Of a stretch of 62,803 bases of DNA, positions 54,760 through 62,803 are shown in pieces. The notes beneath the pieces were generated by a model, which saw only the letters and a program-made list of their open reading frames with translations, did no database searches and had not been told where the DNA came from. Source of the stretch: Planctomycetaceae bacterium (GTDB lineage Bacteria > Planctomycetota > Planctomycetia > Pirellulales > Pirellulaceae); the NCBI GenBank assembly GCA_002726515.1, contig PBTE01000167.1, forward strand, positions 1 through 62,803, in the 5' to 3' direction. Each line of letters starts with the position of its first letter. The first letter of the stretch is position 1. A program made the position numbers and the translations under genes.

Positions 54760-55578
54760 ATGACCACGCCCGTTGTTATTCTTGCCGGTGGATTGGGGAC
54801 GCGTCTCCAGGAAGAAACCACCAAACGGCCCAAACCGATGGTGGAAATCGGGGGCAAACCGATGCTCTGGCACATCATGAAACACTACGCCCACCACGGT
54901 TTTAACCAGTTTACAATCGCGTTGGGTTACATGGGCGAAACCATCAAAACATATTTCTTTGATAGCTACCACCTGCACGGCGACCTCTCTATCGATTTCA
55001 CCACGGGCGCGATTCAGCGACAGGCTCAGGAACTGGAAAACTGGGTTGTCAACTTGGTCGATACCGGACCACACACGCTGACTGGTGGACGAGTGAAGCG
55101 ACTGAAACACATGTTGGGCAACCAAACCTTCATGCTCACCTACGGGGACGGCTTGTCTGATGTTGATTTGAATCAGCTATTGGAATTCCACCGCTCGCAT
55201 GGCCGACTGGCCACCGTTTCGGCAGTCCGGCCTCCGGCGCGATTTGGCGGACTGATCATCGATGGTGATCAGGTAACCCGTTTCACCGAAAAGCCATCTG
55301 CCGGTGAAGGTTGGATTAACGGTGGCTTTCTCGTCTTCGAGCCCGAGGTATTTGAATACCTGACGGACGACCACTGTAGCCTGGAAGCGGATACCCTGGA
55401 AAGACTGGCGGCTGATGATCAATTGGCAGCTTTTCGACACCATCATTTTTGGCAGTGCATGGACACGCTACGTGACAAGAACTATTTGGAACAGCTTTGG
55501 CAAAAGGGTGATGCGCCCTGGAACACCTGGCAAGACAAAGTGCCAGGCACCCGACCGGCATTACAGGCTGTTGCCTAG
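54760..55578 (+). CDS. rfbF: Glucose-1-phosphate cytidylyltransferase
   Basis: Makes CDP-glucose from CTP and glucose-1-phosphate, the entry step to CDP-deoxysugars. 272 residues against ~257 in Salmonella RfbF. Nucleotidyltransferase motif ILAGGLGTRLQEETTKRPKP at the N-terminus, MVEIGGKPMLWHIMKHYAHH, LTYGDGLSDVDL (metal-binding Asp) and FTEKPSAGEGWINGGFLVFE with the RfbF-specific order. First gene of a seven-gene unit that continues without large gaps to 61350. Confidence 0.95.
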   Translation: MTTPVVILAGGLGTRLQEETTKRPKPMVEIGGKPMLWHIMKHYAHHGFNQFTIALGYMGETIKTYFFDSYHLHGDLSIDFTTGAIQRQAQELENWVVNLVDTGPHTLTGGRVKRLKHMLGNQTFMLTYGDGLSDVDLNQLLEFHRSHGRLATVSAVRPPARFGGLIIDGDQVTRFTEKPSAGEGWINGGFLVFEPEVFEYLTDDHCSLEADTLERLAADDQLAAFRHHHFWQCMDTLRDKNYLEQLWQKGDAPWNTWQDKVPGTRPALQAVA

Positions 55579-55644
55579 AGTGCCGTCAAAGCACTTCGGT
55601 GTGACCATCCGGAAGTAGGCTCCGGACCCTGCAAGGAACTGAAC

Positions 55645-56682
55645 ATGATCATGAACTTGGAACGCTTCTGGCAAGATCGCCCGGTTTTGGTGACCGGAGG
55701 CACCGGCCTGGTTGGCGGCTGGCTGGTCAAACGTTTGTTAGCGGCAGGTGCAGATGTCGTTTGTCTTGTCCGCGACTGGGTTCCCCAAGCCGATCTGGTT
55801 CGGACGCACGCTATCTCCCAGGTGCGCGTCGTGCGTGGTCATCTTGGTGACCAGGCTTTACTCGAGCGGACACTGGGCGAATACGAGATTGACACGGTCA
55901 TCCACCTGGCTGCTCAATCGATCGTCGGAATTGCCAATCGGAATCCCGTTTCGACCTTTGAAAGCAACATCCAGGGAACGTGGACACTCCTCGAGGCCTG
56001 CCGGCGCAGCCCACGTGTCAAGCAGATCGTTGTCGCCTCGTCGGATAAGGCTTATGGCGACGTGTCCCAGTTACCCTACACAGAATCCACCCCGTTGGCT
56101 GGCCGTCACCCGTATGACGTGAGCAAAACCTGTGGTGACTTGATTGCCCAAAGCTACGCCACCACGTACGACCTGCCGCTTGTGATCACCCGCTGCGGAA
56201 ACTTCTACGGCGGCGGCGACTTGAACTGGAACCGGATCGTACCCGGTACGATTCGTGCGGTGTTACGGGGGCAGCAGCCCGTCATCCGCTCTGATGGCAC
56301 ATTCGTACGAGATTATTTCTATGTAGAAGATGGTGCGGCAGCCTACATGCATCTTGCCGAACAACTGGCTCTCAGAGAAGAACTCGGTGGCGAGGCATTC
56401 AATTTCTCCAACGAAATGCAAGTGACCGTGCTCGAACTTGTGGAACGAATCTTGCATCAAATGGAATCCACATTGCAACCGGCGGTGCTCAACGAGGCAA
56501 GCAACGAGATTCGGCGACAGTACTTGAGCGCCGACAAGGCCCGCCGAAAACTTTCCTGGCAACCGCTGTACACGCTCGATGAAGGACTTTCACGGACGAT
56601 TCAATGGTACAAGCAATTTTTCCAGCAGCACGAGAACGTCAACAATTGCCGACATGCCGCGCCTGTGGCGGCAACCGCCTGA
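55645..56682 (+). CDS. rfbG: CDP-glucose 4,6-dehydratase-like SDR
   Basis: 345-residue extended SDR. NAD motif [32 protein letters not shown], catalytic [12 protein letters not shown] (the S-D-K of 4,6-dehydratases) and [14 protein letters not shown] with Tyr-x3-Lys, then [19 protein letters not shown] (compare the N-x-x-G-G-G-D-W block of RfbG). It should turn CDP-glucose into the 4-keto-6-deoxy sugar. Following rfbF supports CDP specificity, though the protein is diverged from classical RfbG. AAGGA seven bases upstream. Its 3' end overlaps the next gene by 79 bp. Confidence 0.88.
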   Translation: MIMNLERFWQDRPVLVTGGTGLVGGWLVKRLLAAGADVVCLVRDWVPQADLVRTHAISQVRVVRGHLGDQALLERTLGEYEIDTVIHLAAQSIVGIANRNPVSTFESNIQGTWTLLEACRRSPRVKQIVVASSDKAYGDVSQLPYTESTPLAGRHPYDVSKTCGDLIAQSYATTYDLPLVITRCGNFYGGGDLNWNRIVPGTIRAVLRGQQPVIRSDGTFVRDYFYVEDGAAAYMHLAEQLALREELGGEAFNFSNEMQVTVLELVERILHQMESTLQPAVLNEASNEIRRQYLSADKARRKLSWQPLYTLDEGLSRTIQWYKQFFQQHENVNNCRHAAPVAATA

Positions 56683-57866
56683 CCGAGATTCTGTCGCTTG
56701 GCAAAACACCGCTCGCCAATGCGCTGCTCGACAAAGAGCAACTTGATCAGCCCGAGCCGACCTATCCTCTTGAGTTGGCTTTCTGTTCGAAGTGTGCGCT
56801 TGTGCAAATCACGGAAACGGTCCCGCCGGAAACGCTTTTTCACAACTACGCATATTTCTCTTCCTTTTCCGATACCATGCTCGAACACGCCCGCTCGCTG
56901 ACGGGAAAATTGCGCGAACAGCGGCGACTACACGGGCAGAGTCTTGTGGTCGAAGTGGCCAGCAACGATGGCTATCTTTTAAAATTTTATCAGCAGGCCG
57001 GCGTTCCCGTCCTGGGCATTGAACCTGCCGTGAACATTGCACACGTGGCACAGTCCCAGTACGGCATTCCAACACTGTGCGAATTCTTCGGAGACTCACT
57101 GGCAAGGCAGCTTGTGACGGCAGGCAAACGTGCTGACGTGATTCACGCCAACAATGTCCTGGCCCATGTCCCTGATCTGAACGGGTTCATCGCCGGGGTC
57201 AAGATGTTGCTTCAGCCTTCAGGTGTGGCTGTCGTGGAAGTGCCCTACGTCAAAGACCTGATCGACCACGTCGAGTTTGACACCATCTATCACGAACACT
57301 TGTGTTACTTTTCGCTGACTGCCGTCGATCGCCTGGTCCGACGACACGATTTGCAAATTCTCGACGTCGAACGCCTTGAAATTCATGGTGGATCGCTGCG
57401 TATCTACCTGGGACATCCTGGCCGCGTCGAGTCCGCCGTGGCGGTGCAAGAATTGTTACAGTCCGAATCCACCTGGGTGGAAAACTTGTCGTTCTACGAG
57501 AGCTTTGGAGCCAGAGTTGTCCGGCTTCGTGAAGAATTGACAGGGCTACTGCGGAAACTCAAATCCGAACACAAGCGCATTGCCGTCTACGGGGCCTCCG
57601 CCAAGGGCAGCACGTTGCTCAACTATTTCGGTATCGGCAACGAAACACTTGATTACGTCGTCGATCGCAGCACGATCAAACAAGGCCGTTTCACTCCCGG
57701 TACCCATTTGAAGATCCACGCACCAGAACGACTGCTCGACGACCAGCCCGATTACGTGCTTTTGCTGACATGGAACTTCGCCAAGGAGATCCTCGACCAG
57801 CAGGCGGAATACCGTCAGCTTGGAGGACGCTTTATCATTCCCATTCCGGAAGTCCAAGTCGCCTGA
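56604..57866 (+). CDS. NDP-hexose C-methyltransferase (NovU/TylC3 type) 1
   Basis: 420 residues with the three-part layout of sugar C-methyltransferases: an N-terminal zinc domain (Cys18, Cys21, Cys61, Cys64), a SAM fold with [14 protein letters not shown] at ~116, and a C-terminal domain beginning [18 protein letters not shown]. Candidate active-site residues are His181 ([11 protein letters not shown]) and the Tyr229-His230-Glu231-His232 block (IYHEHLCYF), as in TylC3/TcaB9-type enzymes that methylate the carbon beside a 4-keto group. Starts inside rfbG (79-bp overlap); a TTG at 56646 would shorten it. Position 3 or 5 as the methylation site is open. Confidence 0.9.
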   Translation: MVQAIFPAARERQQLPTCRACGGNRLTEILSLGKTPLANALLDKEQLDQPEPTYPLELAFCSKCALVQITETVPPETLFHNYAYFSSFSDTMLEHARSLTGKLREQRRLHGQSLVVEVASNDGYLLKFYQQAGVPVLGIEPAVNIAHVAQSQYGIPTLCEFFGDSLARQLVTAGKRADVIHANNVLAHVPDLNGFIAGVKMLLQPSGVAVVEVPYVKDLIDHVEFDTIYHEHLCYFSLTAVDRLVRRHDLQILDVERLEIHGGSLRIYLGHPGRVESAVAVQELLQSESTWVENLSFYESFGARVVRLREELTGLLRKLKSEHKRIAVYGASAKGSTLLNYFGIGNETLDYVVDRSTIKQGRFTPGTHLKIHAPERLLDDQPDYVLLLTWNFAKEILDQQAEYRQLGGRFIIPIPEVQVA

Positions 57867-57913
57867 CTTTCAAGGCAGGAGTCAATCCTCTACCACCGGG
57901 AGAGTTACCAACC

Positions 57914-58486
57914 ATGGCAGAAGCCCTGGCCGTTCAGGCGAGTCCAAATAAGAAACTGAAATTCACACCCACAAGCATCGATCGTGCCTTGCTCATCCAG
58001 TCACAGCCGCTGGCCGACGAGAGGGGTTATTTCGCACGCGTCTGGTGCCAGCAGGAGTTTGCTGAACTCGGCTTGAACACCGATCTTGTCCAGTGCAACC
58101 TCTCGCACAACCACCAACGTGGTACGTTGCGCGGAATGCACTACCAACGGGCACCGTTTGAAGAGGCAAAAGTGGTACGGTGTACGCAAGGATCGATTTA
58201 CGACGTCATCATTGATTTGCGCAGCGATTCTCCTAGCTTCATGCATTGGCAGGCATTCGAACTGTCAGCTGATAACCAGCAGATGCTTTACATTCCAGAA
58301 GGTTGCGCCCACGGCTTTCAAACACTGACCGACTCGGCCCAGATCTTTTACCAGATGTCCCAGCCATACCATCCGGAATATGCCAGTGGTGTGCGATGGA
58401 ACGACCCCGCCTGGGACATTGAGTGGCCCCTACCGGTTTCCCGGATTTCACACCAAGATCAAACCCACCCTGATTTCAACTCATGA
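57914..58486 (+). CDS. rfbC: dTDP-4-dehydrorhamnose 3,5-epimerase-like protein
   Basis: 190-residue RmlC/RfbC cupin. TLRGMHYQRAP carries the catalytic His (His76), with the GSIYDVIIDLRSDSPSF strand, YIPEGCAHGFQTL and the tyrosine-bearing FYQMSQPYHPEYASGVRWND. It would epimerise C3 and/or C5 of the 4-keto sugar (NovW-like 3-epimerase activity is equally possible). The nucleotide is probably CDP, given rfbF. 47 bp after the C-methyltransferase; its stop overlaps the next start by four bases (ATGA). Confidence 0.93.
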   Translation: MAEALAVQASPNKKLKFTPTSIDRALLIQSQPLADERGYFARVWCQQEFAELGLNTDLVQCNLSHNHQRGTLRGMHYQRAPFEEAKVVRCTQGSIYDVIIDLRSDSPSFMHWQAFELSADNQQMLYIPEGCAHGFQTLTDSAQIFYQMSQPYHPEYASGVRWNDPAWDIEWPLPVSRISHQDQTHPDFNS

Positions 58487-59400
58487 ACCGAGTACTCATT
58501 ACCGGAGCAACCGGCTTCGTCGGGCAGCACTGCCTGCCGCTTCTGCGCGAACGGACTGCCGAGGTACACGCTGTCTGCTGCCACACCCAGCCAGTACCGA
58601 GTCGCGGAATCCACTGGCATCGGCTCGACTTGCTGGACCACCACGCCACCGAAGAACTCTTTCGCAGCTTACAACCCAGCCATTTGTTGCACACAGCTTG
58701 GTTCACAAAACCGTCTGAGTTCTGGTCATCGCCGGAAAACCTGCGGTGGCTCGAGTCCAGTATGACGATACTGCAGCAATTTCAAACGCATGGCGGAGAA
58801 CGGGCCGTCTGCACGGGAAGTTGTGCGGAGTACGACTGGAACCAGGGATACTGCCAGGAATCCTCGACACCGCTGTTACCCGCGACCATCTATGGCAAGT
58901 GTAAGCACATGCTTCAACGGTACCTGGATACCTTCGGCAACTTGAATGGATTGAGCACCGCCTGGGCAAGAATATTTTTCCTGTACGGACCCGGCGCCCA
59001 TCCGGAAAAATTTCCCGGATCGATCATCTCTACATTGCTGAGCGATCAGTCCGCGGTTTGTTCACAGGGGCATCTGGTGCGTGACTTTTTACACATTGCC
59101 GACGCCGCAGACGCGCTGGTTTCCTTGCTCGACTCCTCATGCGAGGGGCCAATCAATGTCGGGTCCGGCATTCCGCTACGGTTGGAAGAAATGGCGGCAC
59201 AAATTGCTGATCAGTTGCAACGCCGTCCCCTGCTGACAATCCAGAGGACACCGGGTCCCGGGCCGGAGCCCCCCGTCTTGTTGGCAGACGTGAGTCGGTT
59301 GCGCAACGAACTGAAATGGTCGCCTCGATTTGGTTGGAGAAAAGGGTTGTCGGACACCACGGACTGGTGGGAAAGGAACCTGCAGCACCATGCGGCTTGA
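58483..59400 (+). CDS. NAD-dependent epimerase/4-ketoreductase (extended SDR)
   Basis: 305 residues. NAD(P) motif ITGATGFVGQHCLPLL at residues 6-21, Ser113 in CTGSCAEYDWN, and YGKCK with Tyr137 and Lys141 as the catalytic pair; the late LHIADAADALVSLL and INVGSGIPLRLEEMA blocks are family standard. In this context it is most likely the 4-ketoreductase that finishes the sugar (NovS/RmlD role), or a C4 epimerase. ATGA overlap with rfbC and an 11-bp overlap with the next gene show strict co-translation. Confidence 0.9.
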   Translation: MNRVLITGATGFVGQHCLPLLRERTAEVHAVCCHTQPVPSRGIHWHRLDLLDHHATEELFRSLQPSHLLHTAWFTKPSEFWSSPENLRWLESSMTILQQFQTHGGERAVCTGSCAEYDWNQGYCQESSTPLLPATIYGKCKHMLQRYLDTFGNLNGLSTAWARIFFLYGPGAHPEKFPGSIISTLLSDQSAVCSQGHLVRDFLHIADAADALVSLLDSSCEGPINVGSGIPLRLEEMAAQIADQLQRRPLLTIQRTPGPGPEPPVLLADVSRLRNELKWSPRFGWRKGLSDTTDWWERNLQHHAA

Positions 59401-60580
59401 TGCCTGTCCCATCTGCAAAAGCAAAACGATTGTAGATTTTTTGTGCCGACCTTCCGTACCTGTGCACCAGAATTTAGTGTGCTGCGAGGAAACACGCGCC
59501 CGCTCTATTTCACGCGGGCGACTGGAAATGGTTGTTTGTTCGAGCTGCGGATTTGCTTTTAACCGTTCTTTTGATTCCTCTCTTCTGGCCTACGGAACCA
59601 GTTACGACAACTCGCAGAATCACTCACCGGCGTTTGAGCACCACCTGGAGAGCCTCGTCAATCGACTCCTGGATCAACACGGCGTTCGCAACTGTCGCAT
59701 TGTCGAAGTTGGTTGCGGAAAGGGAGATTTTCTTCGCCGGCTGATCAAGGCACCAGGATCGGCAAACCGTGGTATCGGCATGGACCCCAGCTACGAAGGC
59801 CCTGCCTCCGCCGCGGATGGGCGCCTCGAATTTCGACGGCAATTTTTCGACCGCAACACCCGCGATGTGGCTGCGGACGTCGTCATTTGCCGACATGTCA
59901 TCGAACATATTGATCAGCCGGTTGATTTCCTGCGGGCGATTCGCCAGGGCCTGCAGAATTCCCCGCAAGCCAGGCTCTTTTTCGAGACACCCTGCGTCTC
60001 GTGGATCCTGCAAAACAATGTCACCTGGGACTTCTTCTACGAACACTGTTCCCTGTTTACCAGCAATAGCTTAACAGCGGCCTTTGAACGTGCAGGATTC
60101 GACGTGATCCAAGTGAACCACGTGTTTGCCGGCCAGTACCTGTGGCTGGAAGCGGTCCCCGCAGAGCAACCATCCGCCAACCGGCTTGCTGGTGCGGATG
60201 TGGTTCAGCAGGCACGTGACTTCGGGCGTAGTGAAGCCCAACGCAATTTGCACTGGAGTCGAACGGCCGAACAACTGAGACTGCGGGGAAATGTTGCCGT
60301 CTGGGGCGCAGGTGCCAAGGGTGTCACGCTTGCCAATGTGATTGATCCCGATCGGCGGTTGATTTCCTGTATCGTCGACATCAACCCGAACAAGCAGGGA
60401 AATTATCTGGCGGGCACCGGTCACCCCATCGTCAGTCCCAACAGGCTGCGCGAATTTAACGTGAAAACAGCAATCGTACTTAATCCAAACTATGGCGAAG
60501 AAGTGGCTGCTTTAACGCATGATCTGGGTTTGGACATCTCAGTCATTGACCTGATGGAGTGGGAGCAAAAGGCAGCATGA
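59390..60580 (+). CDS. NDP-hexose C-methyltransferase-like protein 2
   Basis: 396 residues, a paralog by architecture of the 56604 gene: zinc domain with Cys6, Cys9, Cys50 and Cys53 (CPIC, CSSC), SAM motif IVEVGCGKGDFLRR at ~104, and a C-terminal domain opening VAVWGAGAKGVTLANVI. The active-site block reads FFYEHCSLF, keeping Glu218-His219 but with Phe where the first enzyme has Tyr and Tyr where it has His, so its chemistry may differ (another carbon, another acceptor, or no methylation). It overlaps its neighbours by 11 and 4 bp. Start ATG 59390. Confidence 0.87.
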   Translation: MRLDACPICKSKTIVDFLCRPSVPVHQNLVCCEETRARSISRGRLEMVVCSSCGFAFNRSFDSSLLAYGTSYDNSQNHSPAFEHHLESLVNRLLDQHGVRNCRIVEVGCGKGDFLRRLIKAPGSANRGIGMDPSYEGPASAADGRLEFRRQFFDRNTRDVAADVVICRHVIEHIDQPVDFLRAIRQGLQNSPQARLFFETPCVSWILQNNVTWDFFYEHCSLFTSNSLTAAFERAGFDVIQVNHVFAGQYLWLEAVPAEQPSANRLAGADVVQQARDFGRSEAQRNLHWSRTAEQLRLRGNVAVWGAGAKGVTLANVIDPDRRLISCIVDINPNKQGNYLAGTGHPIVSPNRLREFNVKTAIVLNPNYGEEVAALTHDLGLDISVIDLMEWEQKAA

Positions 60581-61350
60581 AATTAATCCTCGATACCGAC
60601 AGTCGTCAATTGACCGAAGTCCGTGGAACCGGGACTCGGGAACTGCCTTTGTATTCGAAGGAGGCATTTGAACTGCTGTCTGAGCAGTGGGTCAAAGTCG
60701 GTTGGGATCAGAAATATTCGTATACTTTTTCATGGCTGGGAGTGCCGGTCATTCAACTCCCTGAAGACATGATTCGCATTCAGGAAGTCATCTACCGTAC
60801 CCAACCCGATGTCATCGTCGAAACGGGTGTCGCCCATGGAGGCTCTTTGGTCTACTACGCCAGTGTCTGCAAGGTGCTGGGAAAAGGTCGTGTTATCGGC
60901 GTCGATGTCGAGATTCGAAAACACAATCGTCAAGCCATTGAGTCGCACCCACTCTCGGATGCAATCACACTCATCGAAGGTGACTCCGTGGATCCCTCCG
61001 TGGTGCAAGAGGTCCGAAGCCTGGTTCACGAGGGCCAGACGGTGCTGGTGATCCTGGACTCATGCCACACCAAGGATCATGTTGCCGCCGAACTAGCGGC
61101 GTACCATGAACTGGTCACGGTTGGATCCTACATTGTGGCCACCGATGGTTTAATGGATCGAATTCATGATGTGCCGCGCGGGGAGCCCCACTGGAAATTT
61201 GACAATCCGGCGGCGGCCGCCAAAGACTTTGCCGCCGAACACCCCGAATTCGTGCTGGAACCGCCAACGTGGATATTCAATGAAAGCGAACTCACGGAAA
61301 ACATCACCCACTGGCCCGGTGCCTGGTTACGACGGGTCGAGGCCTGCTGA
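60577..61350 (+). CDS. CmcI-like (cephalosporin hydroxylase family) methyltransferase
   Basis: 257 residues of the CmcI fold: IVETGVAHGGSLVYYAS (SAM loop, ~80-96), VIGVDVEIRKHN, and VILDSCHTKDHV with Asp161, His164 and Asp167 as probable metal ligands, then YIVATDGLMDRI. Despite the family's name, CmcI relatives are SAM- and Mg-dependent O-methyltransferases, related to TylF/MycF/NovP sugar O-methyltransferases. Here it would methylate a hydroxyl of the sugar. ATGA overlap with the preceding gene; last gene of the unit. Confidence 0.9.
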   Translation: MKLILDTDSRQLTEVRGTGTRELPLYSKEAFELLSEQWVKVGWDQKYSYTFSWLGVPVIQLPEDMIRIQEVIYRTQPDVIVETGVAHGGSLVYYASVCKVLGKGRVIGVDVEIRKHNRQAIESHPLSDAITLIEGDSVDPSVVQEVRSLVHEGQTVLVILDSCHTKDHVAAELAAYHELVTVGSYIVATDGLMDRIHDVPRGEPHWKFDNPAAAAKDFAAEHPEFVLEPPTWIFNESELTENITHWPGAWLRRVEAC

Positions 61351-61454
61351 CCGATCCGACACACCGTCCCTGGCGTCACTTCTTCTCCGCGAGGCAGACA
61401 CGTTCTTGCTGCCCGGGACACCCCGCGCCGGAAATCGACTGCCAACCCTTTAAC

Positions 61455-61477
61455 ACCACAAACAGGGGTGCTAGAAT
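61455..61477 (+). promoter_or_regulatory. Possible promoter for the 61521 gene
   Basis: TAGAAT (61472-61477) matches five of six bases of a sigma-70 -10 element, with a weak TTTAAC -35 at exactly 17 bp. It lies 43 bp before the start codon. The -35 is poor. Confidence 0.3.
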
Positions 61478-61520
61478 CAACTCCAGGAACATCCGCCTTG
61501 GCTAGTTATGGAAATTCAAG

Positions 61521-62054
61521 ATGAGATATTGTGGTGACGAAGAAGAGCAAAAATTTCACGAGGCCTGGGATGCGGTAGAAATCGCGCGGCCTGTAAATTA
61601 CTCCCTTTTTACCTTCGGCGAGTCGGTGTTGCCCTATTTTCTTGTTTGCGGTGATGCGGATCGCGATACAAACGTCGCCGTCAGCCAAGGTGAAGTACGT
61701 ATCAACCGGCCCATGCTCATTACGCCGGAAGACACCCAGCCAGAATTTCAAAACTTCTTTGAAAATCAGCAGGAGGAGGGAGTTGTCCAGTTCTTGATGG
61801 CACGGACAGCCCGTTTCTCAAACCTGAGGTTTGAAAATCATAGTGGTTCAAAACGCGACCATAGCGGAAGTATGGAAGCTGCTGTGGACCGGTTAAATCG
61901 CAAACTGGATGACGAGGAAGAGGATCAGGTTGCGATTCTTACGGCCCCACCGCAACTGGGAAACGTCGCCATTTTGCGATACGCTGCCGAACGTGTCTGG
62001 AAAAGTGGTCCGGACAATGTCCAGGAACTTCGAGAACGTGGTTTTCTGCCATAA
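61521..62054 (+). CDS. Conserved hypothetical protein
   Basis: 177 residues, acidic, without signal or membrane segment. The first half has beta-like blocks (YSLFTFGESVLPYFLVC, VAVSQGEVRINRPMLIT), the second half is helical (MEAAVDRLNRKLDDEEED, GNVAILRYAAERVWK). I believe close relatives occur in other planctomycetes, but I cannot name a family or function. It follows the sugar cluster by 170 bp on the same strand and may have its own promoter. Confidence 0.72.
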   Translation: MRYCGDEEEQKFHEAWDAVEIARPVNYSLFTFGESVLPYFLVCGDADRDTNVAVSQGEVRINRPMLITPEDTQPEFQNFFENQQEEGVVQFLMARTARFSNLRFENHSGSKRDHSGSMEAAVDRLNRKLDDEEEDQVAILTAPPQLGNVAILRYAAERVWKSGPDNVQELRERGFLP

Positions 62055-62259
62055 CCGTTTCCCCAAATATCTGTTTGTCTTAAACACCTGGTCCTCAAAA
62101 ACGGGCAAGCCGCTGCTCTACTGAAGCAACCAGGACCGGGGCGGGAGAAGGCAAGTCTGCTGGTGGGAAACCGGAGTCGCTGGAAAAGATGGATCCACGG
62201 GCGAAAGCGTCAGTACGATCCGTTACCGTTCCCTGGCAGCAGCCGATGAACACTGGAAA

Positions 62260-62679
62260 CTACTCTGACATCTTTTGAAGCTCTTGAAGTGCCTCCGTCA
62301 ACGCATAGGTCTCCGTTTTGAGTTCTTCATCCGGGGCACCTTCCCTGGCAGCACTTATCAGCTTGTGCAGACTTTCCACTGCCTGGGACTTCAGAACTTC
62401 CCGGTCTGCACTGGTATACTTTTCCGGAATTGGCTCGGCCTCAAAATCGCTGACCAACTGGCCAAATGATTCACCCGTCAGATGGCTCCGCGCCGCAGCA
62501 AACTCGCCATATCCCACGCTTCTTATCAGGAACTCCATGCCTTCGCGCTGTAGAGTCAGGCCATCCAGCGCCGGCCAGTGTGCCCTCTCGGGAATATCCG
62601 GCGGTTGACTGAGACGTGAAGCGGGACTGTCGCATCCAACCAGAGCTACCAGGAACCAAAAGGTAAATAAACATCTCAT
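62260..62679 (-). CDS. Lipoprotein of unknown function
   Basis: 139 residues with a lipoprotein signal (FTFWFLVALVGCDSP, lipobox LVGC). The mature part is helical and charged, with no known domain. It starts just after the stop of the DUF1559 gene; GAGGAG, which overlaps that stop, is its likely ribosome binding site. A small lipoprotein directly behind a DUF1559 gene is a recurrent planctomycete arrangement. ATG 62679 is preferred to GTG 62694. Confidence 0.75.
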   Translation of the reverse strand: MRCLFTFWFLVALVGCDSPASRLSQPPDIPERAHWPALDGLTLQREGMEFLIRSVGYGEFAAARSHLTGESFGQLVSDFEAEPIPEKYTSADREVLKSQAVESLHKLISAAREGAPDEELKTETYALTEALQELQKMSE

Positions 62680-62697
62680 TTCTGTTGATCTCACTCC

Positions 62698-62803
62698 TCA
62701 GCGATAAGTTGGCATACGACCGTCATCCCGGCCACACGAATTTTTCCAGACACTGCGATTGATGCTTTCCGTCACGAAGTGGCAGGAACCGTCAGCGAAC
62801 AAC
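62698..62803 (-). CDS. 3' end of a DUF1559 (prepilin-like) protein
   Basis: The minus strand at the window edge reads LFADGSCHFVTESINRSVW ... CGRDDGRMPTYR and stops at TGA 62700-62698. This is the standard close of DUF1559 proteins (F-x-D-G-S-x-x-F-I/V-x-E-x-I...W). The rest of the gene lies outside the window. These proteins have type IV pilin-like N-termini and are massively expanded in planctomycetes. Followed at once by the lipoprotein gene. Confidence 0.8.
   Translation of the reverse strand, partial: LFADGSCHFVTESINRSVWKNSCGRDDGRMPTYR

Overview
The window looks like a chromosomal segment of a planctomycete, most likely of the Pirellulales type. The basis is its gene families: a DUF1549/DUF1553 protein followed by a Tat-exported DUF1501 protein, the tail of a DUF1559 prepilin-like protein at the right edge, a DUF1080 protein, a CHAT-like secreted TPR protein, planctomycete-type small lipoproteins, and single genes scattered on both strands with long intergenic gaps. 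I found no tRNA, rRNA, CRISPR array, prophage or intact insertion sequence.

Layout. 1-12.2 kb is metabolic: an IlvD/Edd dehydratase, a class I aminotransferase, a DUF1080 protein, an exported metallophosphatase, a class III aminotransferase, formate-tetrahydrofolate ligase (fhs), a RidA-like protein and a DRE-TIM aldolase. 12.2-23.1 kb holds a Ca2+/Na+ exchanger, glpX, an aminotransferase and an aspartate-dehydrogenase-like gene, a decayed stretch (remnants of a DUF1553 gene and of a frameshifted redoxin), rlmKL and an arginine-type pair (GNAT acetyltransferase plus ArgE-like deacetylase). 23.7-31.2 kb has two proteins of unknown function, manA, a methyltransferase, an SDR/VOC pair, an exported PHP hydrolase and nadK. 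31.4-44.7 kb has a SYLF protein, an MFS carrier, a MoaB/Mog protein, a polytopic membrane protein, a zinc alcohol dehydrogenase, a YjbQ protein, flotillin FloA, a sugar isomerase-like TIM barrel, an EEP hydrolase, an HGSNAT-like acyltransferase, and a P-II protein translationally coupled to a degenerate receiver.

44.8-54.4 kb is envelope-oriented: a small lipoprotein, a 1019-residue secreted TPR/CHAT-like protein whose catalytic residues seem lost, the DUF1549/DUF1553 and DUF1501 pair, and an exported leucine-rich-repeat protein.

54.8-61.35 kb is the most coherent unit: seven tightly packed or overlapping genes for an unusual nucleotide sugar (rfbF, rfbG-like dehydratase, a C-methyltransferase, an rfbC-type epimerase, a ketoreductase, a second C-methyltransferase paralog, and a CmcI-type methyltransferase). 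Gene for gene this resembles the logic of noviose assembly in aminocoumarin producers, but with a CDP-sugar entry point and an extra C-methyltransferase. I consider it the best candidate for an undescribed system here. The window ends with a conserved hypothetical gene and a lipoprotein gene directly downstream of the truncated DUF1559 gene.
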